From contig CAJXCR010000008.1 in the NCBI GenBank assembly GCA_913051825.1, positions 1-42,026 on the forward strand: a stretch of 42,026 nt of DNA, read 5' to 3'. The position numbers and the translations under genes were made by a program. Of this stretch, positions 29,148-37,556 are shown one piece after another (position 1 is the stretch's first letter; each line of letters begins with the position of its first letter). This stretch comes from an uncultured Halieaceae bacterium (lineage in GTDB: Bacteria > Pseudomonadota > Gammaproteobacteria > Pseudomonadales > Halieaceae). The notes beneath the pieces were generated by a model, which worked only from the letters and a program-made list of their open reading frames with translations, did not search any database and was not told the origin of the DNA.

Positions 29148-30536
29148 ATGAAAAAATTAAGAATAACCTTGGAGCCGTTAAACTATTCCACCGATTCACT
29201 CTCGCTATTTGAAAGTATTAAAGATTTACCCAAGGCTGCGCTTTTGGACAGTTGTCACTCGGAAGCTGGCTTGGGAAGATATGACATTCTAACTGCATCA
29301 CCGTTGAAGCTGGATCTACCAACTGTGCCTAGTAACGCGTCCGAAAAAGAACTAATTGCTTACTTCGATACGCTAAATCAAATTGCAAACGAAGAAATTG
29401 GAATTAGTGATGAAAATTGTAATGATCAACCTTTTGTAGGAGGGCTGCTAGGATTTTTAGACTATGATCTAGGGCTTCCAATCAACAAAGTCTCGAAACA
29501 TCCAAAAACATCAAATCCTAAAACAACAAGTGCTCATATAGCCGGATATTCTTGGGCAGTAATCCAGGATCACAAAAAAAAGACATGCGTGTTAGCATCA
29601 CTGCCTAGTCTAGAAAAAAGAACACGAGTGGATATATTAAATCGCTTAAAAGCCCACTCGACTAAGTCCAGAAAAGATAGTTTCAGATTGCTTACTCCGT
29701 TCAAGAGCAACATGAATTCAAGTGAATATCATGATGCATTTTTGAAAATCAAAAAATACATCTTAGAAGGTGATTGCTATCAAATTAATCTGGCAATGCA
29801 GTTCAAAGGCAGTTACGAGGGAGATCCCTGGGAAGCATATAAGAAGTTGCGCGCAATAAGCGCATCACCCTATTCGGCGTACATTCAAGAATCCCCAGAC
29901 ACGGGATTACTTTGTCTTTCACCTGAAAGATTTCTATCATTTAACAAAGGTAGAGTTAAAACTTCTCCGATAAAAGGAACGAGGCCAAGGAAACCAGATC
30001 CAAGTGAGGACGACATCCAGCGGATGGAATTGTTGCACTCTGAAAAAGACCGAGCAGAAAATCTGATGATTGTAGATTTGCTTAGAAACGACCTTGGAAA
30101 GGTCTGCATTCCTGGAAGCATAAATGCAGAGAGCTTGCTTGAAGTAAAAAGCTATTCGACCATTCACCACTTAGTGAGCACTATATCTGGAAGACTTCAA
30201 GAGGACAAAAATATCTTCGATTTAATATATGGCTGCTTCCCTGGTGGCTCTATCACAGGAGCACCAAAAAGACGAGCAATGGAAATAATCAATGAGCTTG
30301 AGCCAGATTCTCGCTCTGCATACTGCGGAAGCGTAGTGTATTTCAGTGCTAATGGCAGAATGGATAGTAATATCGCTATTAGGACCTTGAAATACAGCAA
30401 AGGCAAAATAGCATGCTGGGGCGGAGGTGGAATAGTTGCAGACTCAATTTGGAAAGAGGAGTATCAGGAGATTTACCACAAAATCGGACCATTTCTTAAA
30501 GGACTTAATGAATCATTCAGCAGCTCCGATCTCTGA
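29148..30536 (+). CDS. pabB: Aminodeoxychorismate synthase component I
   Basis: Makes 4-amino-4-deoxychorismate from chorismate and ammonia (from PabA), the first step to p-aminobenzoate and folate. 462 residues. The chorismate-binding domain fills the C-terminal two thirds: GDCYQINLAMQF, LSPERFL, then KTSPIKGTRPRKPDP. The Lys in PIKGT is the PabB nucleophile, where TrpE has Ala, which distinguishes it from anthranilate synthase. DRAENLMIVDLLRNDLGKVC and FPGGSITGAPKRRAMEII complete the site. No PabA domain is fused and no pabA is in the window. Its last 24 bases overlap the convergent thrH. Confidence 0.95.
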   Translation: MKKLRITLEPLNYSTDSLSLFESIKDLPKAALLDSCHSEAGLGRYDILTASPLKLDLPTVPSNASEKELIAYFDTLNQIANEEIGISDENCNDQPFVGGLLGFLDYDLGLPINKVSKHPKTSNPKTTSAHIAGYSWAVIQDHKKKTCVLASLPSLEKRTRVDILNRLKAHSTKSRKDSFRLLTPFKSNMNSSEYHDAFLKIKKYILEGDCYQINLAMQFKGSYEGDPWEAYKKLRAISASPYSAYIQESPDTGLLCLSPERFLSFNKGRVKTSPIKGTRPRKPDPSEDDIQRMELLHSEKDRAENLMIVDLLRNDLGKVCIPGSINAESLLEVKSYSTIHHLVSTISGRLQEDKNIFDLIYGCFPGGSITGAPKRRAMEIINELEPDSRSAYCGSVVYFSANGRMDSNIAIRTLKYSKGKIACWGGGGIVADSIWKEEYQEIYHKIGPFLKGLNESFSSSDL

Positions 30537-31133
30537 GTCAACTCGAATAATATTTTCCCTAAGTTCGTCAAAACCATCTACCGACTGAAAACCTGGATAT
30601 TGATTCTTTATAACATCAGGTGCATTTATAAAAAAACCATAATCAGCGGCGCTTAACATTCCAATGTCATTGTGCGAATCTCCCGCTGCCAGGACCTTAA
30701 AATTCATAGCTTGAAATCCCTCTACGGCCTTTCTCTTTGCATTTTGTTGCCTCAATTCATAGTTATTAATGAATCCTTCTTCATTAATATTTAGGGTATG
30801 ACAAAGAATTGTTGGGAAATCTAGTTGAGCCATCAAAGGTGCAGAAAACTCATAAAAAGTATCAGATAATATTACCAACTGAAAACGTTCACGAATCCAC
30901 GCCAATAAGTTTTTGGCTCCAGGGAATGGCTCTAAAGTAGAGATCACAGACTGGATGTGATCAATAGTAAAAGAATTCTCCTTTAATATTTTGAGCCTTT
31001 TGGACATTAGCTCATCGTAATCTGAAATATCTCTGGTAGTCATTCGAAGTTCTTCAATACCTGTAGATTCAGCGAATGCAATCCAAATTTCAGGCACTAA
31101 AACACCCTCCAGATCTAAACAAACTACTCTCAT
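30513..31133 (-). CDS. thrH: Phosphoserine phosphatase / homoserine phosphotransferase ThrH
   Basis: HAD-fold enzyme that dephosphorylates phosphoserine and, in Pseudomonas, can pass the phosphate to homoserine. 206 residues (P. aeruginosa ThrH 205). HAD motif I is CLDLEGVLVPEIWIAFAE with nucleophile D7, motif II is VVILSDTFYEFS with close equivalence to P. aeruginosa (LVILSDTFYEFS here), and the metal Asp residues are in AAGDSHNDIGMLS. A GAGGAAG Shine-Dalgarno precedes the ATG. It is last in a minus-strand run behind the nucleotidase, 42 bases away, and overlaps the pabB end tail to tail. SerB is the alternative, but the length and DLEGVLVPEIW start are ThrH-specific. Confidence 0.94.
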   Translation of the reverse strand: MRVVCLDLEGVLVPEIWIAFAESTGIEELRMTTRDISDYDELMSKRLKILKENSFTIDHIQSVISTLEPFPGAKNLLAWIRERFQLVILSDTFYEFSAPLMAQLDFPTILCHTLNINEEGFINNYELRQQNAKRKAVEGFQAMNFKVLAAGDSHNDIGMLSAADYGFFINAPDVIKNQYPGFQSVDGFDELRENIIRVDSEIGAAE

Positions 31134-31175
31134 ATCACTTCTTCCTCTTCATGAAATAGGCCATAACTTAACCTT

Positions 31176-32078
31176 TTACCGATTTGCAATTCCGTAGGGC
31201 ACGTGCCCTGTCGCAATATGCTCACTCGCAGAATCACAATGACTTTGTTGGTCATCAAAAAAGACGTCCGCCCCGTAAGCTTTTAAAAAGGCTGCCTTGT
31301 CCAAACCCCCAAGAAAAATAGATTCGTCTATACGAATATCCCAAGCTCTCAACGTACGAATAACACGTTCGTGAGCAGGTGCTGCGCGAGCAGTCACAAG
31401 AGCTGTTCGAATTGGAGAAACAGAGGACGTAGAAGAATATTTTTGTATCTGATGAAGTGCAGAAAGAAATGGTTTAAATGGACCGCCACTTAAAGGAGTT
31501 TTTGCTGACGCTTTTTCACTGGCAGAGAATGCTTCAAGCCCTCGTTTTTTATATACTTTCTCAGCTTCATCAGAGAATATTACCGCATCACCATCAAAAG
31601 CAAATCTTACCTGTCCACTCCCCTCTTCCCTAGAAGTCGAAGACACTAACGTGGCTGCTGCCACACCATTATCAAGAGCGTTCTTAACATCGCTTGCATC
31701 ATTGGATAAAAACAAATGACAGCCAAAAGCACTAATGTATTTCCAGGGATTATCTCCACCGCAAAAAGCAGCCCTAGAAACCGCAAGCCCATAATGCTCG
31801 ACCGAATTGAAGACTCTTAATCCCGTATCTGCACTATTTCTCGACAACAGTACGATCTCTATGACCGCTTCATCCGTGAAATTTTCATTGAGATTAAGCA
31901 GCTTCTTAACGAGCGGAAATGCTTCACCAGGAGATAAAGGCTCGTCTTCTCTCTCTATTTGATATTTTGAATAAGCCTCAAGACCTTTCTCTTCATAAAC
32001 CTGGTGACTCTCTCCAAGATCAAACAGCGCTCGTGAGGAAGTTCCGATGACTAACTTACTTGGATAATTAAATGACAT
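31176..32078 (-). CDS. Cytosolic 5'-nucleotidase of the cN-I (PF06189) family
   Basis: Likely dephosphorylates nucleoside 5'-monophosphates such as AMP. 300 residues. It follows vertebrate NT5C1 (cN-I) closely in several places: IGTSSRALFDLGESHQVYEE at the start, LSPGEAFPLVKKLLNLNE, NSVEHYGLAVSRAAFCGGDNP, VRFAFDGDAVIFSDEAE (a HAD-like Asp pair) and IRTALVTARAAPAHERVIRT. HIFFDDQ of the family appears as VFFDDQQSHCDS. It sits between dcyD and thrH on the minus strand with 42-44 base gaps, suggesting cotranscription. Substrate preference is inferred from the family. Confidence 0.88.
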   Translation of the reverse strand: MSFNYPSKLVIGTSSRALFDLGESHQVYEEKGLEAYSKYQIEREDEPLSPGEAFPLVKKLLNLNENFTDEAVIEIVLLSRNSADTGLRVFNSVEHYGLAVSRAAFCGGDNPWKYISAFGCHLFLSNDASDVKNALDNGVAAATLVSSTSREEGSGQVRFAFDGDAVIFSDEAEKVYKKRGLEAFSASEKASAKTPLSGGPFKPFLSALHQIQKYSSTSSVSPIRTALVTARAAPAHERVIRTLRAWDIRIDESIFLGGLDKAAFLKAYGADVFFDDQQSHCDSASEHIATGHVPYGIANR

Positions 32079-32122
32079 CGATCCAAATCACATTCATACG
32101 AAGAGGAAGCTCTAGTAGAATA

Positions 32123-33112
32123 CTAGGCACGGATACCCTCGTTACTGGCAAATAATCCAAATATACCGCCCGTATGGACAAAAATGATATCCTTGGCTTC
32201 AGAAAAAGTTCCTTTGGCTATTTCTGCGATCATACCGTGAAATGCCTTCCCTGTATAAACTGGATCTAGAATTATACCTTCAAGAGAAGCGAGTTCGGAG
32301 ATAAGCTCATAAATAATCGAACCTGCCTTTCCATATCCCTCACCGACATATCCATCAAGAACTCTTGCCTCTAACTTTATATTATCAAAACCCGAAGATC
32401 GGGACTTTAAGTCATTAAAATCCCTCTTGATTTTTCTAATAAAGTAATCAGCGTTATCAGATACATTTACTCCCCAGATCAATGCGGGAAGATCACAGAT
32501 TTCAGCACCAATAGACAAACCAGCCTGAGTGCCTCCTGAGCCAGTTGCGCATATTACATGTGATTCCGTTATATTCTCTCTTTTGAGGTCTTGCGAAATT
32601 TCTTGTGCCGCGGCTATATAACCCCAGATACCCAAACCATCACTTCCACCCGTCGGAATTATTAATGCCTTTGAGCCTTTCGCGGCATAATGCTCTTGCC
32701 ATTCTAAAAGAATTGAATTTAAATTTTTTTTATATTCTGATTTACCGTAATGACTTATTTCTGCACCAGATAATTTATCAAGAAAAAAATTACCCTTGTT
32801 TGATTCATCAGGTGGCCCAGCCAAAATTAAATGGACGGCCAGGCCTAATTGCGCGCCCACAAAGGCGGTAGCTCTGCAATGATTACTTTGAACTGCACCA
32901 CATGTCAAAAGCGTATCGAAGCCATTATCTATCGCGTGAGCAGCAATGAACTCAAGTTTTCTAACCTTATTACCAGTAAGGAGACATCCGGTCAGATCGT
33001 CACGCTTTATCCAAAGCCTGTGACCTTTACCCCAACGTTTCTCTGCTCGATAAAGACGATGCAATGGAGTCGGTAACTGCCCCAAAGAAAGTCTTCTTGG
33101 AAACGTCGTCAC
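32123..33112 (-). CDS. dcyD: D-cysteine desulfhydrase / ACC-deaminase-family PLP enzyme
   Basis: Pyridoxal-phosphate enzyme that likely breaks D-cysteine (or related D-amino acids) into pyruvate, H2S and ammonia. 329 residues from the GTG at 33112; a TTG at 33115, touching the yajC stop, is equally possible. The Schiff-base Lys is K49 in LLTGNKVRKLEF, the substrate loop is TCGAVQSNHCRATA, and the phosphate cradle is CATGSGGTQAG. HTGGIFGLFA closes the protein as in DcyD. The order PTPLHRL...LWIKRDDLTG is typical. ACC deaminase is the main alternative, and the sequence alone does not exclude it. It follows yajC with almost no gap. Confidence 0.87.
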   Translation of the reverse strand: MTTFPRRLSLGQLPTPLHRLYRAEKRWGKGHRLWIKRDDLTGCLLTGNKVRKLEFIAAHAIDNGFDTLLTCGAVQSNHCRATAFVGAQLGLAVHLILAGPPDESNKGNFFLDKLSGAEISHYGKSEYKKNLNSILLEWQEHYAAKGSKALIIPTGGSDGLGIWGYIAAAQEISQDLKRENITESHVICATGSGGTQAGLSIGAEICDLPALIWGVNVSDNADYFIRKIKRDFNDLKSRSSGFDNIKLEARVLDGYVGEGYGKAGSIIYELISELASLEGIILDPVYTGKAFHGMIAEIAKGTFSEAKDIIFVHTGGIFGLFASNEGIRA

Positions 33113-33115
33113 CAA

Positions 33116-33454
33116 TTAAGTCTCTATAGATTTCAAAGTGCCTTTTGGAAGGACCGCATGGATATGGAAACGCTGAAATTTTAAGTCGACGTTGTTGGAT
33201 ACATTTAAAACGATATAGTTATCATTCAATCCTACGACTTTTCCGAGAATTCCAGAATTAGTAATTACTTCATCCCCTTTACCCAAGCTAGCGACTAGTT
33301 CAGCATGCTCCTTCTGTCGTTTCCGCTGAGGCCTGATAGCAATAAAATAAATTATCGCTATCGTGCCAAAAATAAAAATAAGGTTGAAAAGTGGGCTCAC
33401 AGTCGCAGGAGGTGTGGCGTTTTGTGCATAAGCACTTTGTACAAAAAAACTCAT
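33116..33454 (-). CDS. yajC: Sec translocon accessory protein YajC
   Basis: Small inner-membrane protein associated with SecDF. 112 residues (E. coli 110). A single membrane helix (about residues 20-40, LFNLIFIFGTIAIIYFI) is followed by the hallmark AIRPQRKRQKEHAELVASL and the cytoplasmic SH3-like part GDEVITNSGILGKVVGLND. The N-terminus also looks like a weak signal (SFFVQSAYAQ). Usually yajC lies between tgt and secD; here it lies between xthA and dcyD, with no secD or secF in the window. Confidence 0.94.
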   Translation of the reverse strand: MSFFVQSAYAQNATPPATVSPLFNLIFIFGTIAIIYFIAIRPQRKRQKEHAELVASLGKGDEVITNSGILGKVVGLNDNYIVLNVSNNVDLKFQRFHIHAVLPKGTLKSIET

Positions 33455-33510
33455 CTGATGTTCTCCATTATTTTCTTACATTCACTACATGTTCTAATCG
33501 ATTTTATAGC

Positions 33511-34293
33511 TTAATCTGATATCTTCAGATCGAATTCCATTATCTGCGGGGCATGATCAGAAAATCTCTCTTCTTTATAAATATCCGCACCCACGACCGA
33601 ATTAACAAGTCCAGGTGTTATAACTTGATAATCCAGTCTCCATCCAACATTCTTAGCCCAAGCCTGACCCCGATTAGACCACCAGGTATATTGATCTGGA
33701 TCCTTGTTAACAAGTCGAAAAGAATCTTTATATCCGACCTCATTATATAATGTATCAAGCCAAGCTCTTTCCTCAGGTAAAAAGCCGGAGTGCTTTCGGT
33801 TTGCGCGCCAATTCCTTAGATCGATTTCTTTGTGGCAGATATTCCAATCAGCACAAATTATAAACTCGCGTCGCTTCCTTCGAAGAGCTTTCAAATGCTC
33901 CATAAAGTGATCCATAAACTTGTACTTTTTTTGAAGCGCGGCATCACCACTAGAACCGGATGGCATGTACAATGATATTATGCTCATATTCTTGAAGTCA
34001 GCCTGTATATAACGCCCTTCAGAATCAAGCGGATCCCAGCCTAATCGATCAATGAAACGGATTGGTTTTACCTTACTGAAGATCGCCGTCCCACTATATC
34101 CGCGCTTTTCAGCGTCATTATATCGACAATAATAACCCTCAGGCTGGAAGGCGGGATCGGTCAACTGGTCAATATGGGCTTTGGTTTCCTGTATGCAAAC
34201 GACATCTGCATTACTACTAGATAACCAATTAAAGAAACCTTTGCGATGAGCAGCCCTTATCCCATTGGTATTACAAGTGATGACGCGCAACAT
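33511..34293 (-). CDS. xthA: Exodeoxyribonuclease III / AP endonuclease, Crc-like subgroup but catalytically intact
   Basis: Mg-dependent enzyme that cuts at abasic sites and trims 3' ends in base-excision repair. 260 residues (E. coli XthA 268). All catalytic positions are present: NTNGIR, E36 in CIQETKA, Y109 in SLYMPSG, D149 and N151 in ICADWNICH, and D246-H247 in RFSDHAP. Several blocks resemble Pseudomonas Crc (DPAFQPEGYY, QADFKNMSI, KYKFMDHFMEHL, RRKRREFI), but Crc has lost those catalytic residues, so repair activity is expected here. First of the minus-strand run xthA-yajC-dcyD, 56 bases before yajC; divergent from the acyl-CoA ligase. Confidence 0.92.
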   Translation of the reverse strand: MLRVITCNTNGIRAAHRKGFFNWLSSSNADVVCIQETKAHIDQLTDPAFQPEGYYCRYNDAEKRGYSGTAIFSKVKPIRFIDRLGWDPLDSEGRYIQADFKNMSIISLYMPSGSSGDAALQKKYKFMDHFMEHLKALRRKRREFIICADWNICHKEIDLRNWRANRKHSGFLPEERAWLDTLYNEVGYKDSFRLVNKDPDQYTWWSNRGQAWAKNVGWRLDYQVITPGLVNSVVGADIYKEERFSDHAPQIMEFDLKISD

Positions 34294-34377
34294 AATTACC
34301 TACTCAAAATAAGCGTTCCATATCTAACATTAATTCTTTATTTGATAAGATAGACTAACCTCAATATCATGACCATT

Positions 34378-34405
34378 TTGACATCCATTATATTACAATT
34401 ATTAC
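34378..34405 (+). promoter_or_regulatory. Candidate sigma-70 promoter for the acyl-CoA ligase
   Basis: TTGACA (34378-34383) is a perfect -35 box, followed 16 bases later by TATTAC (34400-34405), four of six matches to TATAAT. It would start transcription about 20 bases before the GTG at 34431, leaving a very short leader. Read by eye only. Confidence 0.35.
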
Positions 34406-34430
34406 AAGATCAACTAATGACTTTGAACTC

Positions 34431-36146
34431 GTGACCGACGTCTCAGACATATTGAGTAAGCTAAGTGCTGCTCAAACGCAATTAATATCCCCAGGTAGTC
34501 CATTTGAAATTCAGGAGATTGAACTTCAAGAGAATGTAACTCTTCGACATTACCCCAATGCCCCTACCCATTTGAGGGAAGCGTTAAATGCTGGAAGAAA
34601 ATACGGGGAAAGTATCTTCATCACTTACGGAGATGAAGTTATTACGTTTAACGAATTTTTTGATCAAGTAGATCGTCTTAGTCATTATTTAATTCAAGAA
34701 TGCAGAATACAGCCCGCCGATCGTATCGCGATAGCAATGCGAAATTATCCTGAATGGATGATTGCGTTCACCGCTGCGGTTTCCATCGGAGCTATCGTCG
34801 TTCCTCTTAATAGCTGGGGAAAAAAATATGAACTTGAATACAGCCTAAGAGATTCATCATCAAAATTACTATTTTGTGACGAAGAAAGATTTAATCAGCT
34901 TGATGAATCTCTAGAGGATTTGCCGCTAAAGGCAATTCTGGTTCGAGCAACACAAAGAACAGAGAATCCAAAGGTGGTGGATTACTCTACCACTCAAAAA
35001 TCCTTGGGGAATTTATCTGAAGTAACGATAGAACCCTTTGATGATGTGCTAATAATGTATACATCAGGAACTACTGGCAAACCAAAGGGTGCGGTCTCCA
35101 CCAATTTCGCGCTAACCCAAGCCTTGTATAACTTCGAAATGCACGCGGCAATGTCTGCAATGGCAAATCAAGATCTTATAGCAAAAATGATGGAAAACGG
35201 ATTTCCGCCAAGTACACTTTTGGCTGTTCCCTTATTTCATGTATCAGGTTGCCACAGTGTCTTTATGTTAAACCTTCGAGGCGGCAGAAAAATAAGCATG
35301 ATGTATAAATGGGATCCTGAAGTGGCGTTAAACATAATTGAGAGAGAAAGAATCACAACCTTTACGGGCGCCCCTATTATGTCCATCCATCTTTTATCTC
35401 ATCCAAACTGGAAAGATACTGATACTTCAAGTCTATTCGCACTCGGCGTCGGAGGTGCCGCATGCCCATCAGGATTGGCAAAACTCGTATATGAAAAAAT
35501 AGACAATGTATATGCGGGCACGGGCTATGGCTTGACTGAAACAAATGCTACCTGCTCTAACTTCACCGGTGAAGCGTTTCGTTTGAGACCTGACGCCTCT
35601 GGAACAGTCTCACCCGTGGTCGATATCAAGACAGTTGACGATGAGGGTAAAACATTACCTGCAGGAGAAACTGGCGAAATCTGTATAAGAAGCCCGACCA
35701 ACGCGCGCGCATACTGGAATCTAACCAAAGAAAGTGAGGAAACTTTTCAAGATTTTTGGGTATCAACTGGCGATTTGGGTTTTGTCGATCAAGAGGAACT
35801 AGTTAATATCGTTGGTAGAATTAAAGATGTGATAATCCGTGGCGGAGAAAATATTTATCCCGCGGAAATCGAAGCCGTCCTTTCAAATTATCCTGGCGTC
35901 GAAGAAGCTTCCGTTTACGGGTTACAGGATAATGTCTGGGGAGAAATTGTTGGAGCCACCGTATTTGGAATTAACTTAAACGAAGAAGCAATAAAAAATT
36001 ATGTGGCTTCGCAATTAGCAGCCTTTAAGGTGCCCAAACATATCTTTATAAGTGACACTCCACTAGAAAGAAACGCTGCTGGGAAGTTACTAGCCAAAAA
36101 AATAAAGGAAAAATCAAAATACTATCAAAACGACGCATCTAACTAA
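34431..36146 (+). CDS. AMP-dependent acyl-CoA synthetase/ligase
   Basis: Activates a carboxylic acid to an acyl-adenylate and then to its CoA thioester. 571 residues from a GTG; no in-frame ATG lies upstream, and no clear Shine-Dalgarno is seen. The ATP-binding A3 loop is IMYTSGTTGKPKGA (209-221), the adenine-binding block is YGLTETNATCS, the hinge region is VSTGDLGFVDQE followed by GRIKDVIIRGGENIYPAEIE, and the catalytic Lys is K552 (NAAGKLLAKK). The N-terminal 35 residues are unlike standard FadD. The substrate (fatty, aromatic or steroid-type acid) is unknown. It converges on the SnoaL-like and amidohydrolase-like genes, which may act on the same compound. Confidence 0.9.
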   Translation: MTDVSDILSKLSAAQTQLISPGSPFEIQEIELQENVTLRHYPNAPTHLREALNAGRKYGESIFITYGDEVITFNEFFDQVDRLSHYLIQECRIQPADRIAIAMRNYPEWMIAFTAAVSIGAIVVPLNSWGKKYELEYSLRDSSSKLLFCDEERFNQLDESLEDLPLKAILVRATQRTENPKVVDYSTTQKSLGNLSEVTIEPFDDVLIMYTSGTTGKPKGAVSTNFALTQALYNFEMHAAMSAMANQDLIAKMMENGFPPSTLLAVPLFHVSGCHSVFMLNLRGGRKISMMYKWDPEVALNIIERERITTFTGAPIMSIHLLSHPNWKDTDTSSLFALGVGGAACPSGLAKLVYEKIDNVYAGTGYGLTETNATCSNFTGEAFRLRPDASGTVSPVVDIKTVDDEGKTLPAGETGEICIRSPTNARAYWNLTKESEETFQDFWVSTGDLGFVDQEELVNIVGRIKDVIIRGGENIYPAEIEAVLSNYPGVEEASVYGLQDNVWGEIVGATVFGINLNEEAIKNYVASQLAAFKVPKHIFISDTPLERNAAGKLLAKKIKEKSKYYQNDASN

Positions 36147-36163
36147 TCAACCTGCACCAGTGG

Positions 36164-36625
36164 TCAGTTAGCCCCCAGGGAGATAAAGTCAGGCAGATTA
36201 AAAGCCCAACTGCTCTCTTCAACTCTCTTAGATATACGCCAACCTGATCGCGTGCGCGTATAATTATCGACATACCAAAGCCCCAGAAAGAAGACTTGAG
36301 ATTCATCTTCCGCCACGCTGACCTCCATTGGATTAAAGCACATTATGCGTCCACTAGCGCTATCGCCGCTAATAGATATTTGAATGTTCGCATTTAAATG
36401 CTGGTATCTAGGAAATAGAGACTCTTCAAGGGCAGACTTCAAAAACGTTATCGTAGATTCAACATCACCCGATGCTCCGCCCATCGCGGTATAATCAATG
36501 AACGCATCATCAGTAAAAATCTCCGAGCGAAGTAAATCAAAATTACGTTGATCGATAATATCAGAATATCGAAAAACCAAATCCTGAATCTCAAAACGAT
36601 CTGATATTTCCTGCTGACTAAGCAT
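36164..36625 (-). CDS. SnoaL-like (NTF2-fold) protein
   Basis: 153 residues with the SnoaL_4 (PF13577) pattern. It starts LSQQEISDRFEIQDLVFRYSDIIDQRNFDLL, continues with FTDDAFIDYTAMGG, and has the family C-terminal strands GLWYVDNYTRTRSGWRISKRVEE. Members of this fold are cyclases, dehydratases, isomerases or non-catalytic ligand binders, often next to degradation genes for ring compounds. It follows the amidohydrolase-like gene with nine bases between them, so they are probably cotranscribed. A specific reaction cannot be assigned. Confidence 0.8.
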   Translation of the reverse strand: MLSQQEISDRFEIQDLVFRYSDIIDQRNFDLLRSEIFTDDAFIDYTAMGGASGDVESTITFLKSALEESLFPRYQHLNANIQISISGDSASGRIMCFNPMEVSVAEDESQVFFLGLWYVDNYTRTRSGWRISKRVEESSWAFNLPDFISLGAN

Positions 36626-36634
36626 TCGAAGAAC

Positions 36635-37516
36635 CTAGCTCTGGTTTGAATCTAATTTAAAAACACGGACAGCGTTATCTCGAAGGAACTTAGGCCAGGT
36701 TTCGTCTCTAAAAGGAACATTAGGCATTTCGCTAAATATCCGGTCCAGGGAAAGGCCCATAGGAAAATATCCAGCATACATTATCTGATTACTTCCTCTT
36801 GTATTAGCAAACTCGACAATGTCCTTCGGATAATGCTTAGGTGCGAATGCGCTCGTCATATAGTGAAGATTTGGATATTTAAGCATCAACTTACAAGCTA
36901 ACTCAGTCCATGGCTCACAACCGTGACGGGTGACTATTTTCAGCTCAGGAAAGAACCACAAAACCTCATCCAATAATTCTACTTTTTGCGGCATAAATGG
37001 GACACGAGGGCCTGGCACCCCCATGCAAGGACAAAAGGGAATATCCAGCTCAATTAATTTAGCGTAGATCGGATACCATTTTTTATCATTGACCGGGACG
37101 GGTGGGGATATCATCGCAGGAGAAGCGGTAACAGCTTTGATATCAAACTCAACCTTTAAAGATTCAATCCGTCTTACTTCCTCCATCCCGAAATTTGGAT
37201 TTGCCTCATAGCAAGCAAAAAATCTATCCGGATATTTTTTGATAGCCTCTTCTTGAATTCCAGCATGCCTACCGACTCCCAACATAGCTCTATCAATATT
37301 ATGTTTATCCATTTGCATTAACGTATATGAAATATAGTCATCTGTATCAGGAGAATCAGGAATATCTTTAAACATATATTGAGCTGGCATCTTAAAGACG
37401 TCATGGCTCTCTCTATCCATTAACATGGGTTTTATCCATTCGTAGAAATGAGAGTTATCTGATCCTGGTATTGCAAGCATTAGATCAATAATGCCAATAT
37501 CTTTAGGCATAGCCAT
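36635..37516 (-). CDS. Amidohydrolase_2 (PF04909)-fold protein lacking most metal ligands
   Basis: 293-residue TIM-barrel protein of the ACMSD/amidohydrolase_2 type, recognised by the family order: IIDLML at the start, ANPNFGMEEVRRIESL, an IPF...GVPGPR strand, KIVTRHGCEPW, and a C-terminal PKFLRDNAVRVFKLD. The metal site looks degenerate. The N-terminal His-x-His is Met13 and Ala15, the barrel His is Cys164 (PCMGVPG), and the late Asp is Tyr250 (MYAGYFP); only H198 remains. It may be a metal-free enzyme, a binding protein or a new variant. It is upstream of the SnoaL-like gene, 9 bases apart, and 40 bases after bcp. Confidence 0.8.
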   Translation of the reverse strand: MAMPKDIGIIDLMLAIPGSDNSHFYEWIKPMLMDRESHDVFKMPAQYMFKDIPDSPDTDDYISYTLMQMDKHNIDRAMLGVGRHAGIQEEAIKKYPDRFFACYEANPNFGMEEVRRIESLKVEFDIKAVTASPAMISPPVPVNDKKWYPIYAKLIELDIPFCPCMGVPGPRVPFMPQKVELLDEVLWFFPELKIVTRHGCEPWTELACKLMLKYPNLHYMTSAFAPKHYPKDIVEFANTRGSNQIMYAGYFPMGLSLDRIFSEMPNVPFRDETWPKFLRDNAVRVFKLDSNQS

Positions 37517-37556
37517 AGAACATCATCCAAATAATTAAATTTTTAAAATATTGTCT

